Below, one piece after another: positions 37,059 through 46,360 of a stretch of 57,248 bases of DNA. Each line of letters opens with the position of its first letter. The stretch's first letter is position 1. Under the pieces are notes generated by a model. That model was not told the origin of the DNA and made no database searches. It was given only the letters and a program-made list of their open reading frames with translations. Origin of the DNA: Hydrogenophilales bacterium 16-61-112 (GTDB taxonomy: Bacteria; Pseudomonadota; Gammaproteobacteria; Burkholderiales; Thiobacillaceae); assembly GCA_002257045.1 (NCBI GenBank), contig NCHD01000023.1:1-57248 (forward strand). Direction: 5' to 3'. The position numbers and the translations under genes are program-made.

Positions 37059-37316
37059 GCGGATTCCCTGAAGAACGACTCGGTTAGCTTGATGAGACAT
37101 TGCCATTATGGCTTGCCACAAACAGTGCTCCAACCCATCCGCGCATCAGGCGCAACACCTCGGCCCCGAATTCGAGCGCTGAGAAAAGGCGTTTACCTGG
37201 ATGATCCCCTGACAAGGACGCAGTGGCGTGGCAAGCGCTGAAAATACCAGCAGAGCTGTGACACGACCACACAGATTTTCGCCCGCAGTCAGCCAACGGC
37301 TGAAGCTGAAGCAGGG

Positions 37317-38741
37317 TTAGCGGACGTGATCGACGATGAATTGCTTGACCGCATGGATATCGGCATCCATCACATGTTTATTTTGCGGCTGGTCTTCCAG
37401 GTCGGCGAGCTCGGCCGGGCGCACCGGCTCGATGCCGAGCGCCTCGCGGATGGCGTCGTCGAACTTGGCAGGTTGCGCGGTTTCCATGCAGATCAGCGGC
37501 ACGCCGTGTTCGCGGTGTTCCATGCCCACTTTCAGGCCGTCGGCGGTGTGCGGGTCGACCATCGTGCCGTACACCTCGTATACGGTGCGGATAGTGTCGA
37601 GGCGGTTGGCGTGATTGCTCGACCCCGAGACCATGCCGAAATCGGCGACGCGCTTGAACAGCCCCCCCGCGTTCAGATCGAAGCTGCCGCCGGATTCGAC
37701 CGTGCTCCACAGGCTGCGGATTTTCGCGGCGTCGCGCCCGCTGAGGTCGAAGATGAAGCGCTCAAAGTTGGATGCCTTGGAGATGTCCATCGACGGGCTG
37801 GAGGTGTGTTTCGTCTCCGGCCGCGGGCGGTAGACGCCAGTCTTGAAGAACTCGTCGAGCACGTCGTTTTCGTTGGTGGCGACGATCAGCTTCTTGATCG
37901 GCAATCCCATCTGGCGCGCGATATGGCCGGCGCAGACGTTGCCAAAGTTGCCCGACGGCACCGAGAACGAGACCTGCTGGTCGTTGGAGTGTGTCGCCGC
38001 GAAATAGGCCTTGAAGTAATACACGCTCTGTGCCGCGACGCGCGCCCAGTTGATCGAGTTGACCGCGCCGATGTGATATTTCGCCTTGAAATCCAGATCG
38101 TTCGACACGGCCTTGACGATGTCCTGGCACTGGTCAAACACGCCGCGCATCACCAGATTGTGGATATTGGCGTCGGCAAGCGCATACATCTGCGCCTGCT
38201 GGAAACGCGTCATGCCATGCTCTGGCGACAGCATGAACACGCGGACGCCGCGCTTGCCGCGCATCGCGTATTCGGCTGCCGATCCGGTGTCGCCGGAGGT
38301 GGCGCCGAGGATGTTCAGCTCGCCCCCCGTTTTTGCCAGCGCATATTCGAACAGGTTGCCCAATAACTGCATCGCCATGTCCTTGAACGCCAGCGTCGGG
38401 CCGTTCGACAGTGCCAGCACGTGCAGGCCTGGCTCAAGGGTCTTCAGCGGGGTGATGTCGGCGGCGTTTTCCTTGTCCGTGACATAGCGATAAACATCGG
38501 CGGTGTAGGTCTTGTCGATCAGCGCGCGCAGATCATCGTGCGGGATGTCGTCGATCAGTCGCGACAGCACGGCAAACGCCAGCTCCGCATAACTCATGCC
38601 GCGCATCGCCGCGAGTTCGTCGGCGCTGAAACGTGGATACGCTTCCGGCACATAGAGGCCGCCATCACTGGCCAGACCGCCCAGCAGGATGTCGGAGAAG
38701 CGGAGCTGCGGCGCCAGGCCGCGCGTGCTGAGGTAGTTCAT
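37317..38741 (-). CDS. thrC: threonine synthase
   Basis: 474-residue PLP enzyme converting phosphohomoserine to threonine. PLP lysine Lys120 in LAFKDMAMQ, ATSGDTGSAA, FSVPSGNFGN and the long-form C-terminus typical of ThrC class from proteobacteria. The ATG at 38741 precedes NYLSTRG, the family N-terminus. It lies 16 bases after hom and is the last gene of alaA-hom-thrC. Confidence 0.96.
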   Translation of the reverse strand: MNYLSTRGLAPQLRFSDILLGGLASDGGLYVPEAYPRFSADELAAMRGMSYAELAFAVLSRLIDDIPHDDLRALIDKTYTADVYRYVTDKENAADITPLKTLEPGLHVLALSNGPTLAFKDMAMQLLGNLFEYALAKTGGELNILGATSGDTGSAAEYAMRGKRGVRVFMLSPEHGMTRFQQAQMYALADANIHNLVMRGVFDQCQDIVKAVSNDLDFKAKYHIGAVNSINWARVAAQSVYYFKAYFAATHSNDQQVSFSVPSGNFGNVCAGHIARQMGLPIKKLIVATNENDVLDEFFKTGVYRPRPETKHTSSPSMDISKASNFERFIFDLSGRDAAKIRSLWSTVESGGSFDLNAGGLFKRVADFGMVSGSSNHANRLDTIRTVYEVYGTMVDPHTADGLKVGMEHREHGVPLICMETAQPAKFDDAIREALGIEPVRPAELADLEDQPQNKHVMDADIHAVKQFIVDHVR

Positions 38742-38757
38742 GATGATCCTAAATGAC

Positions 38758-40071
38758 TTACTTGGCCGCCAGTTCTTCGAGACGGATGCGCATGACCTTG
38801 CCCGCCACGGTATCGAGCGCCTCGATCTTGGCAATCGCGGCGTTGATGTTTTTTTCCACTGTGATGTGGGTCAAGAGAATGATGGTGACCTGCTCTTCGC
38901 CTTCGGCGGGTTCCTTCTGCACCATGGCGTCGATGGAGATGCTGCCGTCAGCCAGAATGCGGGTGATGTCGGCCAGCACGCCGGGGCGGTCAAAAGCCGA
39001 GAGGCGCAGGTAATACGCAGTGCGCACTTCGTCCATCGGCAGGATCGGCGTGTCGGAAAGCTGGTCGGGCTGAAACGCGAGATGCGGCACGCGGTGATGC
39101 GGGTCGGCGGTGTGCAGACGGGTGACGTCGACGAGGTCGGCCACCACCGCGGAAGCGGTCGGCTCGGCGCCGGCACCGGCGCCGTAATACAGCGTCGGAC
39201 CGACCGCATCACCCTTCACCAGCACGGCGTTCATCGCGCCGTCGACGTTGGCGATGAGGCGGCGCTCGGGAATCAGTGTGGGATGCACGCGCAGCTCGAT
39301 GCCGTTTTCGGCACGGCGGGCGATGCCCAGCAGCTTGATCCGATAGCCCAGTTCTTCGGCGTACTGCACGTCTTCACGCGTGAGTTTGGAAATGCCCTCG
39401 GTATAGGCCTTGTCGAACTGCATCGGAATGCCGAAGGCGATCGCCGACAGAATGGTGAGCTTGTGCGCGGCATCAATACCTTCGATGTCGAAAGTCGGGT
39501 CGGCTTCGGCGTAGCCCAGGTCCTGCGCCTGCTTCAGCACGTCGGCAAACGCCGCGCCCTTGTCGCGCATTTCGGTGAGGATGAAGTTGCTGGTGCCGTT
39601 GATGATGCCGGCCAGCCATTCGATGCGGTTGGCGGTAAGGCCTTCGCGCAGCGCCTTGATGATGGGAATGCCGCCCGCCACCGCCGCCTCGAACGCGACC
39701 ATCACGCCCTTGGCCTGTGCCGCCGCGAAGATCTCGTTGCCGTACTTGGCGACCAGATGCTTGTTGGCCGTGACCACATGCTTGCCGTTGGCGATTGCCT
39801 GCAGCACCAGTTCGCGCGCCGGCTCCAGACCGCCGATCAATTCGACCACGATGTCGATATCGGGGTCGTCGACCACGTCGAACGGGTCGGTCGTCAGCAG
39901 CAGATCGCCTGCCAGCGCTTTGGCCTTTTCAAGATCGCGTACCGCAGCGCGCACCACGCGGATTTCGCGCCCGGCGCGACGGGTGATTTCTTCAGCATTG
40001 CGGCGCAGCACGGTGAGCGTGCCGCCACCGACCGTTCCCAGGCCCAGCAGGCCGACGTTGATGGGTTTCAT
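38758..40071 (-). CDS. hom: homoserine dehydrogenase
   Basis: 437-residue monofunctional enzyme reducing aspartate semialdehyde to homoserine. N-terminal NAD(P) motif GLLGLGTVGGGTL, VTANKHLVAKYG, LAGIINGTSNFILTEM, GYAEADPTFDIEGIDAAHK with the catalytic Lys, and a C-terminal ACT domain for threonine feedback. Twenty-seven bases after alaA on the same strand. Pathway partner of ThrC and of LysC at the right end. Confidence 0.96.
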   Translation of the reverse strand: MKPINVGLLGLGTVGGGTLTVLRRNAEEITRRAGREIRVVRAAVRDLEKAKALAGDLLLTTDPFDVVDDPDIDIVVELIGGLEPARELVLQAIANGKHVVTANKHLVAKYGNEIFAAAQAKGVMVAFEAAVAGGIPIIKALREGLTANRIEWLAGIINGTSNFILTEMRDKGAAFADVLKQAQDLGYAEADPTFDIEGIDAAHKLTILSAIAFGIPMQFDKAYTEGISKLTREDVQYAEELGYRIKLLGIARRAENGIELRVHPTLIPERRLIANVDGAMNAVLVKGDAVGPTLYYGAGAGAEPTASAVVADLVDVTRLHTADPHHRVPHLAFQPDQLSDTPILPMDEVRTAYYLRLSAFDRPGVLADITRILADGSISIDAMVQKEPAEGEEQVTIILLTHITVEKNINAAIAKIEALDTVAGKVMRIRLEELAAK

Positions 40072-40098
40072 TCAATAGTCTCTGTCAAAAAGTGGATA

Positions 40099-41343
40099 TC
40101 AACGATGCACGCGGTTGCGGTCGAGAAAGCGGCTCATGCGGCTGATCGCTTCGGTCAATTCTTCTTCATGCGGCAGGAACACCACCCGGATGTGGTCCGG
40201 ATGCGCCCAGTTGAATCCGCTGCCCTGCACCACCAGCACGCGCTCCTCTTCCAGCAGGTTGAGGATGAATTTCTGGTCGTCGCTGATGTGATACAGCTTG
40301 GGATCGAGCCGCGGGAACAGATACATCGCCGCCTTGGGCTTGAAGCACGTCACCCCGGGAATCAGCGTGAGCAACTCATGCGCCAGATCGCGCTGGCGCG
40401 TCAGCCGCCCGCTCGGCGCTACCAGATCATTGATGCTCTGGTAGCCGCCGAGCGCGGTCTGGATCGCATACTGCCCGGGCACGTTGGAACACAGGCGCAT
40501 CGACGCCAGCATGCTCAGGCCTTCCAGATAATCCCGCGCATGGCGCTTGTCGCCCGACACGATCAACCACCCCGAGCGATAGCCGCACGCGCGGTAATTC
40601 TTCGACAGGCCGTTGAAGGTGACGATCAGCACGTCCTCCGCCAGCGAGGCCAGCGAGGTGTGGATCGCGCCGTCGTACAGCACCTTGTCGTAGATTTCGT
40701 CGGCGTAGACGACGAGCTGATGCTGGCGCGCGATTTCCAGAATCTCCAGCAGCAGCTCGGTCGGATACAGCGCACCGGTCGGATTGTTCGGATTGATGAT
40801 GACGATGGCGCGAGTATTAGGCGTGATCTTGGCGCGGATATCGTCCAGATCGGGCAGCCAGCCGGCGCCCTCGTCACACAGGTAGTGGCGCGGCTTGCCG
40901 CCGCCCAGGCTCACCGCCGCCGTCCACAGCGGGTAATCGGGCGCGGGAACCAGCACCTCGTCACCGTTGTTGAGCAAAGCCTGCATCGACATCACGATCA
41001 GCTCGGACACGCCGTTGCCGATGAAGATGTCGTCGATCTGCACGCCGGCGATGCCCTTGCGCTGCGTCTCGTGCATGATCGCCTTGCGCGCGGAGAACAG
41101 GCCCTTTGAATCGCTGTAGCCCGAGGCATTCGGCAGGTTGAGGATCACGTCCTGCACGATTTCTTCCGGCGCCTCGAAGCCGAACGGCGCAGGATTGCCG
41201 ATATTCAGCTTGATGATGCGCTGACCCTCTTCCTCCATCTGCCGCGCGCGCGCCATCACCGGCCCGCGGATGTCGTAGCAGACGCGGTCGAGCTTGGTTG
41301 ATTTATGGATGGTACGTAAGCGTGGCGTAGTGTCGGCCGTCAC
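40099..41343 (-). CDS. alaA: alanine-type aminotransferase (AlaA-like)
   Basis: 414-residue class I PLP aminotransferase. PLP lysine in NGLSKNYRACGYRSGW, NPNNPTGALYP, and YADEIYDKVLYD. The N-terminal KSTKLDRVCYDIRGP and overall length match AlaA (glutamate-pyruvate aminotransferase). The alaA-hom-thrC order is typical of betaproteobacteria and suggests it serves the aspartate or alanine branch. Aspartate aminotransferase activity is an alternative. Confidence 0.88.
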   Translation of the reverse strand: MTADTTPRLRTIHKSTKLDRVCYDIRGPVMARARQMEEEGQRIIKLNIGNPAPFGFEAPEEIVQDVILNLPNASGYSDSKGLFSARKAIMHETQRKGIAGVQIDDIFIGNGVSELIVMSMQALLNNGDEVLVPAPDYPLWTAAVSLGGGKPRHYLCDEGAGWLPDLDDIRAKITPNTRAIVIINPNNPTGALYPTELLLEILEIARQHQLVVYADEIYDKVLYDGAIHTSLASLAEDVLIVTFNGLSKNYRACGYRSGWLIVSGDKRHARDYLEGLSMLASMRLCSNVPGQYAIQTALGGYQSINDLVAPSGRLTRQRDLAHELLTLIPGVTCFKPKAAMYLFPRLDPKLYHISDDQKFILNLLEEERVLVVQGSGFNWAHPDHIRVVFLPHEEELTEAISRMSRFLDRNRVHR

Positions 41344-41484
41344 AGCGAATCCTTGTCAAGCTGCGTAAAATCAAGGCCATACAACACCTTGGTAAAGCGC
41401 GGGATTTTACCGGAGCCGCCCTGCCCGGGCAAACTCAAAGCCACCACGCGCGCCTGTCATCCCACAATCTGCTAAGGTTTCCGC

Positions 41485-41880
41485 ATGAAACTGCACCTCA
41501 ACGCCGGCGCCGGCCAGAAACTGTTTACCGGCTATGACACCGATCATGTCCTGATCAACGAGCAACGCTTCGATTCCAGCCTGCTGCTTTCCGCGCAGGG
41601 CATCGAGATCGCGCCTTGGGCTGGGCAGGGGTTTGATGCGCTCACCGCTGCGCATTTTGAGTGGCTGGCCCTGCACAAACTGGACATTCTGCTGTTCGGC
41701 ACCGGTACCCGCCTGCGCTTTCCGCACCCCTCGCTGACGCGCGCCCTGACCAACGCGCGCATCGGCCTCGAAGTCATGGACATCGGCGCGCTGTGCCGTA
41801 CCTACAATTTTCTTGCGACAGAAGGCAGGAGTGTCGGCGCAGCGCTGTTAATCGAGCCTGATCACCTGCCCCTGCTGTAA
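41485..41880 (+). CDS. Mth938-like / DUF498 family protein
   Basis: 131-residue protein of the Mth938 (DUF498, NDUFAF3-like) family: LLLFGTGTRLRFP and the VMDIGALCRTYNFLATEGRSV segment are diagnostic. Bacterial function is unknown; the mitochondrial relative assists complex I assembly. Single gene on the plus strand; its last 33 bases overlap the convergent end of the phosphodiesterase-like gene. Confidence 0.88.
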   Translation: MKLHLNAGAGQKLFTGYDTDHVLINEQRFDSSLLLSAQGIEIAPWAGQGFDALTAAHFEWLALHKLDILLFGTGTRLRFPHPSLTRALTNARIGLEVMDIGALCRTYNFLATEGRSVGAALLIEPDHLPLL

Positions 41881-42615
41881 GGCCGTCACATCCCACGCCG
41901 GCGCAGCGGCGCGCAGTTCGGCCATGATCGCCGCTTCGTTGCCAGGCTTGAGATGGGTGATCCAGACTTCTGGATGCACATTTAACCCAGCCAGTTCTAC
42001 CGCCAGCGAATCCGGCCAGTGATGCTGCGATTCACGCGCAATGTCGGCGAGCGCGTTCTCGAACGAGGTTTCGATAATCAGATAGCGCAGGTCAGGGATG
42101 GCATTCAATGCAGCGACAAACGCATCGCTGTGGGTGGTGTCGCCGCTGAATACCAGGCAGCCTGCCGGGGTGCAAAGCTGGATGCCGCAGGCCGGTACCA
42201 CATGCTGCACCGGCAGCGGGGAGAAACTGCGCTTTCCCAGCGTGCACGTCACGCCCAGCGGCAAGGGATCGAAGCGCAACCACGGCGAAGCCACGCTGGG
42301 AATCGCGCGAAAATCCGGCCACAGGCGCCAGTTGAACAAGTCCTCAGCAAGAATTTCCAGTACCTCGGGCAACGCATGCACCACGACGGGCGTGGTGCGC
42401 TGCTCGCCCACGGCGTCGAGCAGCAACGGCAGCCCCAGCACATGATCGAGATGCGAGTGGGTGATGAAAACGTGATCGATCGCCAGCAATTGTTCAAATC
42501 TCAGCGTGGTGATGCCGGTCCCAGCGTCAATCAGGATGTCGTCGTCGACCAGGAATGAGGTGGTATGGCGTCCGCTGCCGATGCCGCCGCTGCAGCCCAG
42601 GATGGTGAGTTTCAT
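41848..42615 (-). CDS. metallo-beta-lactamase fold protein, candidate cyclic-nucleotide phosphodiesterase
   Basis: 255-residue MBL-fold hydrolase with metal ligands His53, His55, Asp57, His58 in HSHLDH and later His and Asp (FSGDTTHSD). HSHLDHVLGLPLLLDA is close to the class II cAMP phosphodiesterase signature, and the first residues KLTILGCSGGIGSGRHTTSFLV resemble that family. It follows an adenylate cyclase by 18 bases on the same strand, so a cAMP-degrading role is plausible but inferred; RNase Z-like or other hydrolase activity is possible. Confidence 0.78.
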   Translation of the reverse strand: MKLTILGCSGGIGSGRHTTSFLVDDDILIDAGTGITTLRFEQLLAIDHVFITHSHLDHVLGLPLLLDAVGEQRTTPVVVHALPEVLEILAEDLFNWRLWPDFRAIPSVASPWLRFDPLPLGVTCTLGKRSFSPLPVQHVVPACGIQLCTPAGCLVFSGDTTHSDAFVAALNAIPDLRYLIIETSFENALADIARESQHHWPDSLAVELAGLNVHPEVWITHLKPGNEAAIMAELRAAAPAWDVTALQQGQVIRLD

Positions 42616-42633
42616 GATCGGTCTTTTTCAGAG

Positions 42634-44832
42634 TTATTTGGTTGTGTAGACAAACACGCCATCCCAGTCGGCGGGCGGCGGTGCGGTGCGGAAATGCGCA
42701 ATGCGCTCAAGGTAGATCGTGTAAAGCGTCCGCGGCGCGCGTGCGTTAAGTGAGTCCAGCGCGACTTCTGCGGCATTCCAGTCCTGCGCCTGATAGCGCG
42801 CGAACGCCGCCTCGAACGCGGCAGCGTCGGCTTTCAGGGCGTCGGGCAAGCCCGCGACTGCGCCCAGCGGCTCGTAGATCGCCACCGGCAAGGCCTTGCC
42901 CTTGACCCGAACCTCGTCGATTTTCATGAAGGCATGCTGCGGGTCGGCCTCGACCGTGGGCTGGGTGACAAGAATGCCGACGCCATACTGCTTGGTAATG
43001 CCTTCGAGCCGCGAGCCCAGGTTCACCGCGTCGCCCATCACGGTATACGACTGGCGAAACTCCGATCCCATGTTGCCGACGCTCATGCGGCCGGTGTTCA
43101 CCCCCACGCCGATCTTTACCACGGGCCAGTTGCGTGCGGCGAATTCCTGGTTAAGTTGCGGCAAGGCGGCCTGCATGTCGAGCGCGGTCTGCACCGCCCG
43201 GCTGGCGTGATCGCTCAAGTCCACCGGCGCGTTCCAGAACGCCATGATGGCGTCACCGATGTATTTGTCGATGGTGCCGCGCTGCTGCTGCACGATGCGG
43301 GTCATGGTCGACAGATAGGCGTTGAGCACGGCGGCAAGATCGGCGGGCGGCAGATTCTCGGAAAAATCGGTGAAACCGCGAATGTCGGAAAACAGCACGC
43401 TCATCTCGCGCGACTGGCCTTCCATAGTGTAGTGCGCCGGGTCCAGGCTCATTTCAGCCGCTAGTTCGGGCGGCACGTACTGGCCAAACAGCTTGGTCAT
43501 CTGGCGCTTGCTGCGTGTCGTGGCAAAAAAGCCGTACGCGGTATTGAGCGCATACAGTCCCGCCACGGTGAGCATCGGCGCCGCCATCGGCACCACCCAG
43601 AAACGCGACCAGGCGGCGGCATAGGCTGCCGCCAGCACAGCAAGCAGCGCCAGCGTGGAGGCCAGCCCGACCAAGGGGCCAAAGCGCAGCAGCACCCCTA
43701 CCAACAGCCCCCCCAGCAGCACCACCACCAGCACCCGCACATCGTTCGCCCATGGCGGAGTGATGCGCGTACTGCCGTCGAGCATCCCGGCAATCAGGTG
43801 GGCGTGAATTTCCACGCCGGGAAACCGGTTGGAGAACGGCGTGACCCGCAGATCAGCCAATCCCGGCGCGGTCGATCCCAGTAGGACAATGCGGTTCTCG
43901 AGCTGCGCTAGCGGGGCTTTGCCCGCCAATACCGCGCCTGCCGAAATATAGGGAAACGGCGCGCCCGCGCGGTAGGGCACATGCACCGCGCCATTGGCTC
44001 CAAGCGGTACGCGCAGGCCACCGACCTCGATCCACGGCGTGACGTAGCGCCTCCCCAGCACCCTGATTTGTTCTTCGCCCGCAGTCACCGGATCGCCGCC
44101 GAAAGCCACCCGCAAGGTGGAGGCGGACAAGGCCAGATAGGTGCCTGCACCATAGGGCGTGAGCAGTTGCATTTGCCGCGCCGTACCGTCGGGGTCGGCG
44201 AGCATGTTGAAAAATCCTGCGCCTTGCGCCGCATCCTGGAATACCGCCTGATTCGCGCCATAGCCCGTGGGCGCGCCCTCGCCCATTGCCACCGGCAACG
44301 AGGGCGGCGGCAGGCGGCCGGTTTTGGCATCACCCGATCCGGCAGGAATGAAGTAATAACCGAGCGAAACCGGTCGGCCGGCGAGCGCCTGGGCGAAGCG
44401 GGCATCGTAGTCGAGGCGTGGCGCAACCTGCTTGAGCACGGCCTGGAAATCACGATTCCCAGCCAGCTCTTGCTGCGCCAGCCGCTTCAGGGAATCCAGC
44501 CCGGAGCTGGTATCGGGTTCGGCAAACACCACGTCAAACCCGACCGCCGCCACGCCATAGCGATCGAACAATTGCTCGACCAGCACGGCCATCTGGTCCC
44601 GGTTCCAGGGCCAGCGGCCCACGCTTTTCAGGCTGGCTTCATCGATATCCAGAATGGCGATGCGGTCGTCCGGGCCAGACGGCGCTGTCCATCTCAGCAC
44701 GCTGTCGTATAGCCAGGCTTCGGCGCGCTGCATCGGGGCAATCACGATCAGCCCCGATGCATGCGCCGCCATCAGCAGGACGAACAGCGCCGACAGCACG
44801 GCCTGCGCCAGCCTCGACGACAGACGCCTCAC
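42634..44832 (-). CDS. CHASE2-domain class III adenylate/guanylate cyclase
   Basis: 732-residue inner-membrane protein: N-terminal helix, a large periplasmic CHASE2 sensor (about 35-350, with ILDIDEASLKSVGRWPWNR), three membrane helices (about 365-440), and a cytosolic class III cyclase domain (SVLFSDIRGFTDFSE, DKYIGDAIMAFW, GVGVNTGRMSVGNMG) followed by a C-terminal tail of roughly 100 residues. Metal aspartates are present. The start is GTG overlapping the stop of the M48 gene (GTGA). Makes cAMP (or cGMP) in response to an envelope signal; the signal is unknown. Confidence 0.9.
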   Translation of the reverse strand: MRRLSSRLAQAVLSALFVLLMAAHASGLIVIAPMQRAEAWLYDSVLRWTAPSGPDDRIAILDIDEASLKSVGRWPWNRDQMAVLVEQLFDRYGVAAVGFDVVFAEPDTSSGLDSLKRLAQQELAGNRDFQAVLKQVAPRLDYDARFAQALAGRPVSLGYYFIPAGSGDAKTGRLPPPSLPVAMGEGAPTGYGANQAVFQDAAQGAGFFNMLADPDGTARQMQLLTPYGAGTYLALSASTLRVAFGGDPVTAGEEQIRVLGRRYVTPWIEVGGLRVPLGANGAVHVPYRAGAPFPYISAGAVLAGKAPLAQLENRIVLLGSTAPGLADLRVTPFSNRFPGVEIHAHLIAGMLDGSTRITPPWANDVRVLVVVLLGGLLVGVLLRFGPLVGLASTLALLAVLAAAYAAAWSRFWVVPMAAPMLTVAGLYALNTAYGFFATTRSKRQMTKLFGQYVPPELAAEMSLDPAHYTMEGQSREMSVLFSDIRGFTDFSENLPPADLAAVLNAYLSTMTRIVQQQRGTIDKYIGDAIMAFWNAPVDLSDHASRAVQTALDMQAALPQLNQEFAARNWPVVKIGVGVNTGRMSVGNMGSEFRQSYTVMGDAVNLGSRLEGITKQYGVGILVTQPTVEADPQHAFMKIDEVRVKGKALPVAIYEPLGAVAGLPDALKADAAAFEAAFARYQAQDWNAAEVALDSLNARAPRTLYTIYLERIAHFRTAPPPADWDGVFVYTTK

Positions 44833-45743
44833 CGGATGCGGTAAAAGCGGCTTGCCAGGTCTTTGCCCTGTACCGCGTCAAACTGCCCGCCTATCGACTC
44901 GCCCAGGGTGGCCAAGCGGTCGGCCGGGTGCGGGTGGGTTTTGTACAGCAGGCTGGTGCGCTCGTCCCTGGCCGGCAGTGCGACCAGATCCTGCAACACA
45001 TCGGGCAGGCCCCACGGGGTATAGCCAGCCCGCGCCGCGTAGGCCATGCCGATACGATCCGCCTCGAACTCGGCACTCTTATCGAGCCCGCGCGCCAATA
45101 TTTCAGCGCCGTTGCCGATCAGGTTCTGCACCACCTGATCGCTGCTTTGCGCCTTGCTGCTGGCCACCTGTCCCAGTGCGCTGATCAGGCTTGATTGCTT
45201 GAGCACCTTGAGATGGTGGCGCTGCGTGACATGGGCGATCTCATGCCCCAGCACCCCGGCCAGCTCGGCCTCGTTGTTCAGCCGCCGATACAGGCCTTTG
45301 GTCACGAACACATAGCCACCCGGCGCTGCGAAAGCGTTGATGTCTTCGCTATCGAGCACGCCGAAATGCCAGACCCGCTCCTTGCTCCCGCTCTGCAACG
45401 CCACCCAGTTGCCCACCTGGTTGACGTAGCGTTGCAGCTTGTCGTCGCGTACCAGCGGCACAGCGCCCAGCAGGTCTCCCGAAACCTGCTTGCCGATGCG
45501 CCCTTCCTGCTCAGGCGTGTAGTCGCCAAACAGGGCGAACCCCAGCTGATTGACATCCAGCTGCTGCTTGGCGGGCGCAGCCGTCACGGGCTGGGCTGTC
45601 GGCGCCGGCTGCTGCTCGGGCTGGCTCGACTTGTTCAACTCCTGGTTCAGGCGATCTTCCAGCATTTTTCCAAGATCAAATCCACTTGCCGCCCCGCTCA
45701 AAAGCAGCATCGACAATGCCAGTGCAAAGTGTTTGGTGTTCAT
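44829..45743 (-). CDS. M48-family zinc metalloprotease
   Basis: 304-residue exported protease: signal peptide (LALSMLLLSGAASG), Pro/Gln-rich linker, then an M48 catalytic domain with HEIAH (His167, Glu168, His171) and the third ligand in AEFEADRIG, and KTHPHPADRLA. Related to BepA/LoiP/YggG periplasmic proteases of outer-membrane quality control. The ATG at 45743 has a GGGAGAA site and overlaps the SH3 gene stop (ATGA), so SH3, protease and cyclase are co-translated. Confidence 0.92.
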   Translation of the reverse strand: MNTKHFALALSMLLLSGAASGFDLGKMLEDRLNQELNKSSQPEQQPAPTAQPVTAAPAKQQLDVNQLGFALFGDYTPEQEGRIGKQVSGDLLGAVPLVRDDKLQRYVNQVGNWVALQSGSKERVWHFGVLDSEDINAFAAPGGYVFVTKGLYRRLNNEAELAGVLGHEIAHVTQRHHLKVLKQSSLISALGQVASSKAQSSDQVVQNLIGNGAEILARGLDKSAEFEADRIGMAYAARAGYTPWGLPDVLQDLVALPARDERTSLLYKTHPHPADRLATLGESIGGQFDAVQGKDLASRFYRIR

Positions 45744-46276
45744 TGGTCGTTCTCCCATGAGGATGAAGGCGTCTTCGTGGGCTGTGGTTTGGCAGGAATC
45801 GGCAGCTTGATCGCAACCAGACCCGCCTGACGCGCGAAGCTCCTGCTCTGCGCCTCCGTCACACGCCAGTCATCCAGCCGGGCCAGTTCAGCCGCGTTAA
45901 AGGTCGCTTTTTTCAGGTCTTCTTCGTTCAGGCCGCGCAAGCCCGCCACCGCAACTACGCGGCTGGGATCGGACCGGTTGGTGGCCGCACCCACCACCTC
46001 GCCCAAGCCATTGCCGCGCAAACCGCCAGCGCCTACGCGCACCGACAGCAAACGTACCCAGCCGGTTGTTCTGCCCGAGCTGACGCGCAGCCAGCCGCCC
46101 TGCTTGGCGAGCACATTGAGCGTGGTCCCCTTGGCGACCGTTCCCGCCACCGGGGCTGTCGCGCGTGGCTGGCTATACAGCTTGTCGGTGCGCAGCACCG
46201 TACCGGACGCGGCCAGCGCAGACGCTGTCGTCGCAATCAGCAGCAGCAAGGCTGCCGGAATCAAATGAGGTTTCAT
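45740..46276 (-). CDS. exported SH3-domain protein
   Basis: 178-residue protein: signal peptide (PAALLLLIATTASALA), a bacterial SH3 domain (LYSQPRATAPVAGTVAKG, GGWLRVSSGRTTGWVR), then a Gly-rich and helical tail ending in a Pro/Ser-rich segment. SH3b domains bind cell-wall peptides or targets. The ATG at 46276 has a GGAGAAA site. First gene of the SH3-M48-cyclase-MBL operon; divergent from the Mla operon across 84 bases. Confidence 0.85.
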   Translation of the reverse strand: MKPHLIPAALLLLIATTASALAASGTVLRTDKLYSQPRATAPVAGTVAKGTTLNVLAKQGGWLRVSSGRTTGWVRLLSVRVGAGGLRGNGLGEVVGAATNRSDPSRVVAVAGLRGLNEEDLKKATFNAAELARLDDWRVTEAQSRSFARQAGLVAIKLPIPAKPQPTKTPSSSWENDQ

Positions 46277-46360
46277 CGTGCGTTTCTCCATTAATTTGGC
46301 AAAACTGTATGGCCCGCCCCGCAGAGAGGCAAGCCGCATTGAAAGCGTTAAGATACTGCG

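Noticed and set aside
37059..37316. Possible small gene between gst and thrC
   Set aside because: Short frames only, no ribosome site or recognisable motif.
38740..41109. Plus-strand frame of 789 codons opposite hom and alaA
   Set aside because: Runs through two well-identified genes on the other strand and has shadow-type composition.
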